From positions 1 through 39,147 of the forward strand of contig JALQYJ010000065.1 in the NCBI GenBank assembly GCA_023254175.1: a stretch of 39,147 nt of DNA, in the 5' to 3' direction. Of this stretch, positions 8,359 through 16,604 are shown in pieces. Source of the stretch: Runella sp. GTDB lineage: Bacteria > Bacteroidota > Bacteroidia > Cytophagales > Spirosomataceae. Made by a program: the position numbers and the translations under genes. The notes beneath the pieces were generated by a model that worked only from the letters and a program-made list of their open reading frames with translations, was not told where the DNA came from and did no database searches. The stretch's first letter is position 1. Every line of letters begins with the position of its first letter.

Positions 8359-8400
8359 AGAATGTGGAGGTTGTGTGCAATCTCCACATTCTTTTGTACT
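8359..8400. terminator. Bidirectional intrinsic terminator
   Basis: Arms AGAATGTGGAGGTTG (8359-8373) and CAATCTCCACATTCT (8378-8392) pair over 15 positions with one G-U type mismatch and a TGTG loop, followed by TTTTG. It lies between the convergent AIM24-like and peptidase genes and can serve both. Confidence 0.8.
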
Positions 8401-8406
8401 CTAGTT

Positions 8407-10587
8407 CTAATTTTTTCCTCCGCCTAATGAGCCACTTGCACCGCCTAATTGTTGGGTGATAGCCACAATTTTGGCATTAAGCGTATCAATTGCTTTGGCA
8501 TGGCGTGCTTCCAAATCAGGTAAATTTGCTGTTGATTTCAACGATGCTTCGTATTGAAAGGCTGGCAACATCCACGACGCATATCCACTGTAAGGGTCCG
8601 ACGACGCATACAACGAACGATACCATGAGCCGTAGGCCATTCCTTTAGGGTCGATAAAGGCTTTTTCCAAATCCCGCAGCTCTTTATTGATAGCCGCAAC
8701 TTTGGCTTTATCGATTTGATCGGCGGCCAAAAGTACTTTGATGCGGCTTTCGTAATTTTGGGCGTTTTGCTTGAGCGTTTCTACTTGTGCCAATAACTTA
8801 TCCATTGAATAAGTAGGAGAATAAGCTTTGATAGCTTTCTCAGCAGTTTTGAGGTGAGTGGTCAAATCAGTGGCATAACGCGATACGTCGTAGGGCAAAA
8901 TATCGGCATTGGCTAAGCGCAACGACATCGTTCCTACTACTTGCTCTACCATCGGCCCCATTTTATAGGTTGAGTCTACAAACTTGTTGTAGAAAAATAA
9001 ATCATCGTACTGAGAGTGGTACAAAGTAGGGCCACCTACGCCCGCGCTCAACGACGGGATTCCGACGTGCATGTAAAAAGCAATGTGGTCGGAGCCTCCA
9101 CCTAAGTTGCCAATACTAGGTTCATTGTCGGTAGAAACAGGTGCCGAACCACCCACATTAGTGGTGCTACTCCCTCTACGTCCCCCTTTTTGGCCTATCC
9201 AATGGTCATAAACCGTTTTGTTTGAATCGGGATATTCGACGGCTTGAGAAGCTTCAATAAGTAACTTTTTGAGGGATGGCGAGGCACTTCCACCAAAAAT
9301 TTTACCTGATACTGCTGCGTCGTAGTTCATGTAGGCCACTGCTTTGGCGCTTAGTTCATCGCGCATCTGTTCTACCCACTCGGCAGAGCCAATCACGCCA
9401 TGCTCTTCGGCGTCCCAGTGGCAAATTTTAATGGTACGCTTAGGCTTTTGAGGCATTTTTCCCAGTGACTCGGCCAGGGTCAAAAGCATAGCTGTGCCAC
9501 TGTTGGGGTCAGTAGAGCCGTACGACCAAGCATCATAGTGGCAGCCTGCAATAACCCATTCGTCTGGAAACTCACTGCCTATGAGTGTTCCAACTACCTC
9601 ATAAATCCGAACAAACTCTTTGTCTTGCTTTACTTTGAGGTGTACTTTCAACTCAGAGCCACCTTCCAAACGATACGCCAACGGCAGGCCACCTTGCCAG
9701 CCTGCGGGTACACCTTTGCCTGTCATACGTTTGAGAATCTCAACCGCAGACCCCCAAGGAAGGGGCGTGACAGGAATTTTGTGAAAAGCGGCGTCTTTGG
9801 GGTCGAGGCGCTTTACTTTTTTGGGGCCATCAAGGGGAAGGGCAGGTTCAAAAGGAGTAAGCGGGTCGCCTGTATAATCGACGGTCAACAGAGAACCGCG
9901 CTGAATAGTGTTGTCATTGGGCTGCGAACCTTCAGGAAACGTAATGCCCTTGCCGTAGCCATTATCAGCAGGGTCGGTATAGATAATAACCCCAGCTGCA
10001 CCAGCGGCTTCGGCATGTTTGGCTTTATAGCCGCGGAAGTTACCTCCGTAGCGTGCCAACACAATTTTCCCTTTCACCGAAATGCCCATTGCTTTAAGTT
10101 GCTCAAAATCTTCTTTGCGGCCATAATTGGCATATACAACCTCGGCAGTTACATCGCCCGAACCCGAGTAAGAATTCCAGCCGGGGGTGAGGCGAGGGTC
10201 ATTGGAGTATTTATCTTCTTTAATAATATACTCGCGATTATTGAGAGGAAGGCGAACGGGCTCGACCACTTCCACAAGACTTTCGCCAGGGCTTTTTGAT
10301 AAATAAATATCGTGCGGAAAAATTTCCACTTGTAAACCCGCCTTGCGCATCACGTCGGCAATGTAGTCGCGGACTTTCTCATTTTCGGGAGTGCCTGCCA
10401 AGTGCGGAACACTCGTGAGTTTTTGAAGGTGGGTTTTGTAACGCTCGGCTGACTGCTTGGTACGATATTCTTGCTCAATTTTTTCCTGTTTGGCCTGGTT
10501 AGAGACCGAAAAACCTGAAAGGGTTTTCTGAGCAAAGGTCAAGGTTGTGGTATATAATAGCCCACTAATGAGTAAGGTTTTTTGCAT
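8407..10587 (-). CDS. Secreted M28 family metallopeptidase, glutamate carboxypeptidase II-like
   Basis: A 726-residue exported zinc peptidase. I start it at the ATG at 10587, which gives a signal peptide (MQKTLLISGLLYTTTLTFAQ); the frame extends 25 residues further without a better start. Order of domains: N-terminal region, a protease-associated domain (GKIVLARYGGNFRGYKAKH, then AGAAGVIIYTDPAD), the M28 catalytic domain and a C-terminal helical dimerisation domain as in PSMA/transferrin receptor relatives. Zinc ligands and catalytic residues are visible: GCHYDAW (His about 350), DPNSGTA, WDAEEHG, a later MNYDAA and GGGSDHIAFY. Such enzymes remove C-terminal or dipeptide residues from peptides in the periplasm or outside. 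It probably stands alone. Confidence 0.93.
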   Translation of the reverse strand: MQKTLLISGLLYTTTLTFAQKTLSGFSVSNQAKQEKIEQEYRTKQSAERYKTHLQKLTSVPHLAGTPENEKVRDYIADVMRKAGLQVEIFPHDIYLSKSPGESLVEVVEPVRLPLNNREYIIKEDKYSNDPRLTPGWNSYSGSGDVTAEVVYANYGRKEDFEQLKAMGISVKGKIVLARYGGNFRGYKAKHAEAAGAAGVIIYTDPADNGYGKGITFPEGSQPNDNTIQRGSLLTVDYTGDPLTPFEPALPLDGPKKVKRLDPKDAAFHKIPVTPLPWGSAVEILKRMTGKGVPAGWQGGLPLAYRLEGGSELKVHLKVKQDKEFVRIYEVVGTLIGSEFPDEWVIAGCHYDAWSYGSTDPNSGTAMLLTLAESLGKMPQKPKRTIKICHWDAEEHGVIGSAEWVEQMRDELSAKAVAYMNYDAAVSGKIFGGSASPSLKKLLIEASQAVEYPDSNKTVYDHWIGQKGGRRGSSTTNVGGSAPVSTDNEPSIGNLGGGSDHIAFYMHVGIPSLSAGVGGPTLYHSQYDDLFFYNKFVDSTYKMGPMVEQVVGTMSLRLANADILPYDVSRYATDLTTHLKTAEKAIKAYSPTYSMDKLLAQVETLKQNAQNYESRIKVLLAADQIDKAKVAAINKELRDLEKAFIDPKGMAYGSWYRSLYASSDPYSGYASWMLPAFQYEASLKSTANLPDLEARHAKAIDTLNAKIVAITQQLGGASGSLGGGKN

Positions 10588-10755
10588 GGGAAAATGGTTG
10601 GTTGATGATAATAAATAATCCCGTAGCAAGTTACTAAAATCTTTTAAAAATGGTGTTAACAATCATTAACCAAGCTGTTATAAACCTTTGGCGTTTCTAG
10701 CGTTCTAAGAGTAAAATACAGAAAAATAACTGTTCACATAAACCAACTAAACGCG

Positions 10756-11235
10756 ATGAAAAAGTTAGTGTTTGCCGCAGCTATGATTTTAGTCTCTATT
10801 GGTGCCAATGCACAATGGAGAAACAATAACAACCGCGACCGCCGTTATGACGACCGCCATGGCAATCGTTACGATAACCGTCGGGACGACGACCCTCGGG
10901 GCTACGATGATCGATTTGTTAGAAACAACCTTGGCGACCGTATTGACGACTTTCAACGTGAAGCGCGCCGCCGAATAGCGGATGGTATCGCTCAAGGCTC
11001 TATCTCATCGCGTGAAGCAAGAGGGTTGATGCGCGATGTAGAACGTATCGAACGTAAAGAGCAAATTTTCTGGCGCGACCGTGTGCTTGACCCACGCGAA
11101 CGCCGTGAACTAGTAGACGACTTATACGCACTTCATCGTGAGATTACTCACGAAAAGCGAGACAATGAACGCTCCACCTACGACGATTTTGGTCGAAATG
11201 ATCACCGTTACGGTCAGCGTAACAGAGGATGGTGA
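10756..11235 (+). CDS. Secreted Arg/Asp-rich protein of unknown function
   Basis: A 159-residue protein with a clear signal peptide (MKKLVFAAAMILVSIGANAQ). The mature N-terminus (residues 21-55) is an unusual low-complexity run of Asn, Arg, Asp and Tyr with repeats of the DRRYDDR/NRYDNR kind, presumably disordered. Residues 56-140 are predicted helical and charged (REARRRIADGIAQGSISSRE, then RGLMRDVERIERKEQIFW). This resembles the small stress-type or metal-related helical periplasmic proteins loosely called Spy/CpxP-like, but without the LTxxQ motif, so I do not assign them. A strong terminator follows, so it is monocistronic. The promoter was not clearly seen. Confidence 0.85.
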   Translation: MKKLVFAAAMILVSIGANAQWRNNNNRDRRYDDRHGNRYDNRRDDDPRGYDDRFVRNNLGDRIDDFQREARRRIADGIAQGSISSREARGLMRDVERIERKEQIFWRDRVLDPRERRELVDDLYALHREITHEKRDNERSTYDDFGRNDHRYGQRNRGW

Positions 11236-11242
11236 TTACATA

Positions 11243-11276
11243 ACAGCGGGTCGAAATTTCGACCCGCTGTTTTTTT
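11243..11276 (+). terminator. Strong rho-independent terminator
   Basis: ACAGCGGGTCGAAA (11243-11256) and TTTCGACCCGCTGT (11257-11270) form a 28-bp perfect palindrome followed by a run of T. It lies 8 bases after the stop of the Arg/Asp-rich protein gene. Confidence 0.93.
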
Positions 11277-11372
11277 AGCTTTTGTTGTAACCTTTCCGTT
11301 TTTGCTCAGTACAGCTTTGTAGAAGCAGTCAAGAATTAATTTAACAAACTTTAATATAAAATTTTCTTTCTA

Positions 11373-11413
11373 TTGTTAGGCAATAAAATAACCAAACACT
11401 ACGTTTGTAGTGT
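11373..11413 (+). promoter_or_regulatory. Promoter of the outer-membrane protein gene, overlapped by a dyad
   Basis: TACGTTTG at 11400-11407 fits the -7 consensus; a TTG at 11373-11375 lies 24 bases upstream, slightly far. The -7 element sits in a perfect 7-bp inverted repeat, ACACTAC (11396-11402) and GTAGTGT (11407-11413), which could be an operator. The predicted leader to the ATG at 11463 is about 50 bases. The rest of the gap 11277-11372 is A/T-rich with nothing else recognised. Confidence 0.5.
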
Positions 11414-11462
11414 AATAGCCATTTTCTAATTATTGTTAAACACTTTTATAACCTAAACAGCC

Positions 11463-14327
11463 ATGAAAAAACTTCTCCTCGGGGCATGTATGTGCCTTAG
11501 TGTGTTGTTTGCGTGCGCCCAAACTCCCACGCGTTTCCAAATACAAGGAATTACTGCTGATACCTCCTCCGCGCCACTAGGCTCGGCTACGGTAATGCTG
11601 CTTCAGCGCAAAGATTCATCGTTGATTAACTTTACTCGCTCTAGTGACAAAGGGATATTTATCCTACGAAATGTTAAAAAAGGGGAATATTTACTCAAAA
11701 TTTCGTTTGTAGGTTATATACCTTTTCAAAAAGATATTGAGTTCGGAGATAAAGAACTCATCGACCTTGGTACGCTAAAAATGAAGGCAATTACCAAAGA
11801 GTTGTTTGAGGTGGTTGTCAAAACGGCGCGTGCGCCGCTCAGCATCAAAGGAGATACGATTGAGTACAATGCCGCCTCGTTTAAAGTACCTCCAGGGTCG
11901 ACGGTCGAAGACCTTCTTCGAAAACTCCCTGGTGTACAAATTGACCAAGACGGAAACATTGTTGCTCAAGGCCAACAAGTCCGTAAAGTGACCGTCGATG
12001 GAAAGCGTTTCTTTGGAGATGACCCCAAGATGGCCACTAAAAACCTTCCTGCGGAAGCGATTACTAAAGTTCAGATTTTCAACGATAAGTCGGAACAAGC
12101 CAAAGTAACGGGGATCGACGACGGAAAAAAAGAGAAAACCGTGAACTTGGAATTGAAAGACGGCTTTAAAAAAGGGGGATTCGGTAAGGTGACGGCTGGC
12201 TTAGGAGCCGACGGCAACGGTTCGAGAGGAGCCCGCGCTGAGATTAAAGGAAACTACAATAAGTTTGACGATAAAAACCAGTTTTCGCTCATTGGCTTAA
12301 CTAATAATACCAACCAAACGGGAATGTCGTGGGACGATTACCAAGATTTTCGAGGAAGTGGGTCTTTTAATAACTGGAATGACAACGGAGACTTTGGCTT
12401 TGGTGGCGGTGGAGGCCGTTTCATTATCATTAACGGAGATGACGACGGTGGACTCAATATCCCCGTGGGGGGAGGAAGAGGACAAGGGTATTCTAACAAC
12501 GTCGCTGCTGGGATTAATTACAATTTCAACGGGAAGAAAACCAAAGTCAATTCGAGTTATTACTACAACTCAACTCGTCAAGTAGTGGACGCGATTCGCA
12601 GCCGCGAAAATTTCTTGACCAACGGTTCGTTTAAATCACAGGAAGAAAGTAGTCAAATCAATTTTATTGGAAACCACCGTTTGGCGTTCCGTTACGAGCA
12701 AATGATTGACTCGACCAACACCATTATTTTTACCAACAATAGCCGTCTCAACGGGGGAAATACCAGCCTTAAAAGTATTCAGCAGTACTTCCAAGCGGGT
12801 AACTTCAAGTCGAACGAAAGCACGATTAAAAATGGAACGAACGTTGACAAAATGGAAACAGCTAACACGGTTATTTATCGTTGGAAAGCCAAGCGCAAAA
12901 AAGGACGTAATTTTGCGGCAAGTGGTTCGTACGGCTACGTTCAAAATGATGGAATTGCGGATCAAAATTCATTGAACTTATTTTATTCTGCCAATTCTGC
13001 TAATGAGGTAATTCGTAGAGCACTTGACTTGACCAATAACACCTACAGCCGCATCAATGAACTCAAATCAAGTTTATTGTTTGTAGAGCCAATATCGAAG
13101 CGAGTGTTTTGGGAAACGTTCTTAAATTTGAGCCGCCGTGGCAACTTCGTAGACCGTGATGCCTTTGATTTAGCCCAGGAAAGTCGGAAAAAAACACCTG
13201 TTGATTCGTTGAGTAGCTATTTCAAAAATGACATTACGTATGCCCGTATTGGGTCATCGTTGCGTTATTCTTACAAGGGGTTTAACCTTTCGGGAGGGGT
13301 GGCTGTTCAACGCTTCGGATTGGATGGAAAATTTGCACTGGGTCAAAATCCGAGCTCGTTCATTAACGTAAATCGTACGTTTGTAGCTTGGTTGCCCAAT
13401 GTGTCTCTCAACTATGATCTCAAAAATAACCGTTATCTCTGGTCAGAATACGATGTAAATGTAAATCAGCCTAACGTTCGTGATTTACAGCCGGTCATTG
13501 ACAATAGCAACCCGCTGTATATCCGTCAAGGAAATCCCGATCTGCTTCCTTCGGTTAATCATAACATTAACTTTGGCTATAACATGTTTAACCCTGCAAG
13601 CTTTACCAATTTAGGTTTAAATTTGTTTTATTCGTACAACGTCAACCAGATTATTTACAACCAACAAGTAGACCCGACAACATTAGTGACGGTGACTACT
13701 CCAACTAATATTTCGGGGGGGCAGAGCATTGGGGCATGGATGAACTTTGGCTTTCCGCTGAAGAAAACAAAGAGTAATCTTAACTTTAACGCTAATCCTA
13801 ATTTTAGCCGTAACTTGACCTATATCAACGGTATTCTTAACGAAACCAATAACGACAGTTACCGCTTTGGAATGCGTTTGGATTTAACACCTAGCGATAA
13901 CTTTACGTTTTTTGCCAACGCCAACTGGGGAGTTACCAACTCTCGTTTCTCGGTTAATACAGCTCAAAACATGAAAATTATTAACCACACGTATGGCGGT
14001 ACGATGAACATCAAGTTGCCAAAAGATTTCTTTATTAATTCAAATCTTGACTATCGTATTTATATCAATAACCGTTTCAATCTTGACCAACGTTTGCCGA
14101 TTATGAATGCGTCGATTTACAAAATTTTGGGTAGGGCAAAGAAAGCCGAACTTCGCTTATCGGTGTACGATGTGTTTAACAAAAACTTGGGTATCAGTCA
14201 GTTTGCTAACCAAAACTTTGTATCACAAGAAAAAGTACAAACCTTGGCTCGTTACGGCATGCTTACCTTTACCTACAACATGCGTGGTATGAATACAACC
14301 CTCAAACGCCGTGAAGGTTTCTTCTAA
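11463..14327 (+). CDS. Outer-membrane beta-barrel protein with carboxypeptidase-regulatory-like domain (TonB-receptor type)
   Basis: A 954-residue outer-membrane protein. A signal peptide ends near residue 19 (MKKLLLGACMCLSVLFACAQ). Residues 25-105 form the carboxypeptidase regulatory-like beta-sandwich (GSATVMLLQRKDSSLINF, then FVGYIPFQKDI). A plug-like domain follows with STVEDLLRKLPGVQIDQDGN and VTVDGKRFFGDDPKMATKNL, typical of the OMP_b-brl_3 family. The remainder is a large beta-barrel with many alternating aromatic strands and Gly/Asp-rich loops, one around GFGGGGGRFIIINGDDDGG. It probably takes up or exports a ligand, or acts with the GLPGLI protein encoded 25 bases downstream. The ligand is unknown. 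It lacks an obvious SusD partner, so it is not a classical polysaccharide locus. Confidence 0.92.
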   Translation: MKKLLLGACMCLSVLFACAQTPTRFQIQGITADTSSAPLGSATVMLLQRKDSSLINFTRSSDKGIFILRNVKKGEYLLKISFVGYIPFQKDIEFGDKELIDLGTLKMKAITKELFEVVVKTARAPLSIKGDTIEYNAASFKVPPGSTVEDLLRKLPGVQIDQDGNIVAQGQQVRKVTVDGKRFFGDDPKMATKNLPAEAITKVQIFNDKSEQAKVTGIDDGKKEKTVNLELKDGFKKGGFGKVTAGLGADGNGSRGARAEIKGNYNKFDDKNQFSLIGLTNNTNQTGMSWDDYQDFRGSGSFNNWNDNGDFGFGGGGGRFIIINGDDDGGLNIPVGGGRGQGYSNNVAAGINYNFNGKKTKVNSSYYYNSTRQVVDAIRSRENFLTNGSFKSQEESSQINFIGNHRLAFRYEQMIDSTNTIIFTNNSRLNGGNTSLKSIQQYFQAGNFKSNESTIKNGTNVDKMETANTVIYRWKAKRKKGRNFAASGSYGYVQNDGIADQNSLNLFYSANSANEVIRRALDLTNNTYSRINELKSSLLFVEPISKRVFWETFLNLSRRGNFVDRDAFDLAQESRKKTPVDSLSSYFKNDITYARIGSSLRYSYKGFNLSGGVAVQRFGLDGKFALGQNPSSFINVNRTFVAWLPNVSLNYDLKNNRYLWSEYDVNVNQPNVRDLQPVIDNSNPLYIRQGNPDLLPSVNHNINFGYNMFNPASFTNLGLNLFYSYNVNQIIYNQQVDPTTLVTVTTPTNISGGQSIGAWMNFGFPLKKTKSNLNFNANPNFSRNLTYINGILNETNNDSYRFGMRLDLTPSDNFTFFANANWGVTNSRFSVNTAQNMKIINHTYGGTMNIKLPKDFFINSNLDYRIYINNRFNLDQRLPIMNASIYKILGRAKKAELRLSVYDVFNKNLGISQFANQNFVSQEKVQTLARYGMLTFTYNMRGMNTTLKRREGFF

Positions 14328-14352
14328 TCAATCGTTAATCCAACCCAAAAAG

Positions 14353-15120
14353 ATGATCGCTATAAACATGAAAAATAGATTGAATTTTTTGATAGTGAGC
14401 CTGTTGTGGATAGCCAACAGTTTATATGCTCAATCGACCGAAGGAATGGTCACGTACGAACACAAAAGCTATTGGACTAAAATCAATGCTCGGATGACGT
14501 TTTTGAGCAAAGAAGAAAAAGATCGCATGAAGCTGACTTGGGGAAATGAAGATGGGTACGGAGTAAAAATGAAATTGTTTTTTGATGAAAAACAAAGTGT
14601 TTATACCTATTTTAGTGACCAAGGCCAAAGCGACGACGGCCAGTGGTCGTGGCGCCAAGAGGATTATTTGATTTACCGTAATTTTGATGCTAATAAGCTC
14701 ATTGAACATCATGAAATGTTGGGGAAAACGTATTTAATGGAAGATACCCTCATGACGTACAATTGGCGTGTACAAAACCAAATCAAAGACGTAGCCGGCT
14801 ACGTGTGTATGAGAGCCGAAACGTTTGACCCTATCAAGAATCAAAAAATAATCGCTTGGTTTGCGCAGGATATTCCTGTGGCAGGGGGGCCTGAACGCTA
14901 TTTTGGTTTGCCTGGCTTGATTTTAGAATTAGATATCAACGACGGCGACGTGGTGGTATCGGCTCAGAAAGTAGAACTTAAGAATGTGCAGAAAGAACTT
15001 GTCTTGCCGAAAATGAAAGGCAAAAAGATAAAAGTCGAGGACTATAATCAAATGATTCAAAAGCATATTGCTGAAAGCATGAAAGCCCAGCGAAACCCCT
15101 TTTGGTCAATGCGCTATTAG
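14353..15120 (+). CDS. GLPGLI family secreted protein
   Basis: A 255-residue exported protein of the GLPGLI family (TIGR01200), named from the motif seen here near residue 195 as FGLPGLILEL. A signal peptide follows either the ATG at 14353 or the one at 14368 (MKNRLNFLIVSLLWIANSLYAQ); an upstream start at 14311 would overlap the preceding gene. The body is beta-rich with a conserved-type V-A-G-Y-x-C segment (DVAGYVCMRAETF) and WFAQDIPVAGGPERY. It follows the outer-membrane protein gene by 25 bases, the usual genomic partner of GLPGLI genes in Bacteroidota, and the pair is closed by two hairpins. The family's molecular function is not established. Confidence 0.92.
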   Translation: MIAINMKNRLNFLIVSLLWIANSLYAQSTEGMVTYEHKSYWTKINARMTFLSKEEKDRMKLTWGNEDGYGVKMKLFFDEKQSVYTYFSDQGQSDDGQWSWRQEDYLIYRNFDANKLIEHHEMLGKTYLMEDTLMTYNWRVQNQIKDVAGYVCMRAETFDPIKNQKIIAWFAQDIPVAGGPERYFGLPGLILELDINDGDVVVSAQKVELKNVQKELVLPKMKGKKIKVEDYNQMIQKHIAESMKAQRNPFWSMRY

Positions 15121-15122
15121 TG

Positions 15123-15147
15123 GTACGGTTTTTTAGACCGTACTTTT
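15123..15147 (+). terminator. Intrinsic terminator after the GLPGLI gene
   Basis: GTACGGT (15123-15129) and ACCGTAC (15137-15143) form a 7-bp stem followed by TTTT. It begins two bases after the GLPGLI stop codon. Confidence 0.75.
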
Positions 15148-15154
15148 CTCTTTT

Positions 15155-15201
15155 GAAGCCAAAAAAGGGAACCGCATCATGCGGTTCCCTTTTTTGGCTT
15201 C
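15155..15201. terminator. Long bidirectional hairpin terminator
   Basis: A 47-base palindrome with 23-bp perfect arms around a single C: GAAGCCAAAAAAGGGAACC... pairs with ...GGTTCCCTTTTTTGGCTTC. The A and T runs inside the stem provide a T-tract in both directions, so it can end the GLPGLI transcript and the skp transcript arriving from the other side. Confidence 0.88.
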
Positions 15202-15220
15202 AGACAAAGACGAAAATGTC

Positions 15221-15904
15221 TTAGTTTTTCTTTGCTGGAGTTGCAGGCGTTTGTGTTGCGGGTTTTGTAGCAGGCTGAGTAGCAGGAGTAGTTGCGCTAC
15301 CTACTTTTTGCTGTAATTGTTGAACAGCTGCTTCAGCAGCTGCTTTTTGTTGTTTTTCAACCTCTGCAGGATCAACACCCAATTTCTTCAAAATCAAGTT
15401 ACTAACGTTCAATTCTTCCGAACCAGCAAACAAGATAATTGGAGTAGTATTAGCACCTGCATCCATGTTGAAGATGTAGGTATAACCATTTTCTTTACCT
15501 ACTGCGTCGATAGCTCCTTGGATTTTCACCATTACGGGCTGAAGCAATTGTTGTTGCTTTTTTTGTAATGACTCTTGCGAAGAGCGTTGGAAATCTTGAA
15601 AATCCGTTTGAAGACGGTTCAGTTCTTTTTCTTTATCTGCACGAATGATTTCAGACCACTTCGCTGCATTTTGTTGATAAGCCTTGTACTTGTCTTCGAA
15701 CTCCTTCGATTTTTCTTGCATCGCTTTTTCAATTTGCTGTTGCTGAATCGTAAGTTCATTTTCAATTTTCTTATAGTCAGGTAACAACGTCATCACGTAG
15801 TCTACGTTGGTCCAACCGATTTTGGTCGCAGCCTGCTGGGCTTTGCTTTCAAAACTCACTAAAGCAATAAGCGCAAGGAGGGCTGCAGTCAATGTACGTT
15901 TCAT
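15221..15904 (-). CDS. OmpH/Skp family periplasmic chaperone (second copy)
   Basis: A 227-residue periplasmic chaperone with a signal peptide (MKRTLTAALLALIALVSFESKA). After a short beta-strand region (KIGWTNVDYVMTLLPDYKKI) come two long charged helices with coiled-coil character (EKAMQEKSKEFEDKYKAYQQ and onward), the tentacles of Skp that hold unfolded outer-membrane proteins. The C-terminal strand region includes NGYTYIFNMDAGA. A low-complexity Pro/Ala/Thr/Lys tail of about 35 residues follows and is not part of the core fold. It lies 6 bases downstream of the other Skp paralog in the uppS-bamA operon. Confidence 0.93.
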   Translation of the reverse strand: MKRTLTAALLALIALVSFESKAQQAATKIGWTNVDYVMTLLPDYKKIENELTIQQQQIEKAMQEKSKEFEDKYKAYQQNAAKWSEIIRADKEKELNRLQTDFQDFQRSSQESLQKKQQQLLQPVMVKIQGAIDAVGKENGYTYIFNMDAGANTTPIILFAGSEELNVSNLILKKLGVDPAEVEKQQKAAAEAAVQQLQQKVGSATTPATQPATKPATQTPATPAKKN

Positions 15905-15910
15905 TTTTAT

Positions 15911-16537
15911 CTACTGTTTTGGTTTGGTTACTTTATTAGCTGAGGTATTTGTTGCGGGTGTTTTTGATGCTGGCGCATTAACGTTTGGAGTCACTGGTTT
16001 AGTATTTTTTTCTTTATCCTCGGTACCTAATCCAAGTTCTTCCATCACATAGTCGGTGTAATCATGGACTGGGTTAGAATAGATAATGACAAAATCGCTT
16101 GATTTGTCAAGTAACATATCTAATCTCCGCTGACGACATACTCGTTCTACTGCTTTGTACACTTGGTCGGTGATGGGTTTGATAATTTCTTTCTTTTTTT
16201 GAAATAACATCCCTTCAAATCCGAAAATTTTATTGTTATAATCCTTTGCCTCACGCTCTTTGTCTGCAATTTCTTGCTGACGCTTACGCTTCATTTCGTC
16301 GGTCAAAAGTACTTCTTCTGCCTGATAAAGCCGCTGAAGTTTATCAATTTCAGTGTATTTATCTTGAATTTCTTTTGCCCAACGATCCGAAAACTTATCT
16401 AATTCAGCTTGTGCTTTTTGGTACTCAGGCATTTTGCTCGTTACGTACTCCATATCCATATATCCCCATTTTTGAGCTGATAATGAGTAGGTTACCAATA
16501 CGAATTGCAAAATTAGTAAAAGCCCACGGGTTTTCAT
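15911..16537 (-). CDS. OmpH/Skp family periplasmic chaperone (first copy)
   Basis: A 208-residue Skp-like protein with a signal peptide (MKTRGLLLILQFVLVTYSLSA). The conserved start of the mature part, QKWGYMDMEYVTSKMPEYQK, is followed by an amphipathic coiled-coil region (residues 40-120) and a core-closing strand region LDMLLDKSSDFVIIYSNP. The last 35 residues are a Pro/Thr/Asn/Lys-rich tail like that of its neighbour. It should help deliver outer-membrane proteins to BamA, whose gene is 67 bases upstream. Tandem skp paralogs after bamA are usual in Bacteroidota. Confidence 0.93.
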   Translation of the reverse strand: MKTRGLLLILQFVLVTYSLSAQKWGYMDMEYVTSKMPEYQKAQAELDKFSDRWAKEIQDKYTEIDKLQRLYQAEEVLLTDEMKRKRQQEIADKEREAKDYNNKIFGFEGMLFQKKKEIIKPITDQVYKAVERVCRQRRLDMLLDKSSDFVIIYSNPVHDYTDYVMEELGLGTEDKEKNTKPVTPNVNAPASKTPATNTSANKVTKPKQ

Positions 16538-16604
16538 TGTCGATTTTGGATTTTGTTTAAGGAGGAGGCTTGATTTTGCTTACTCCATTAAGTGTATGTT
16601 TTTT

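Noticed and set aside
9538-10299. A 253-codon open frame on the plus strand inside the M28 peptidase gene
   Set aside because: It lies wholly antisense to a well-supported gene with catalytic motifs, and its composition (Cys, Phe and Arg rich) is that of a shadow frame.
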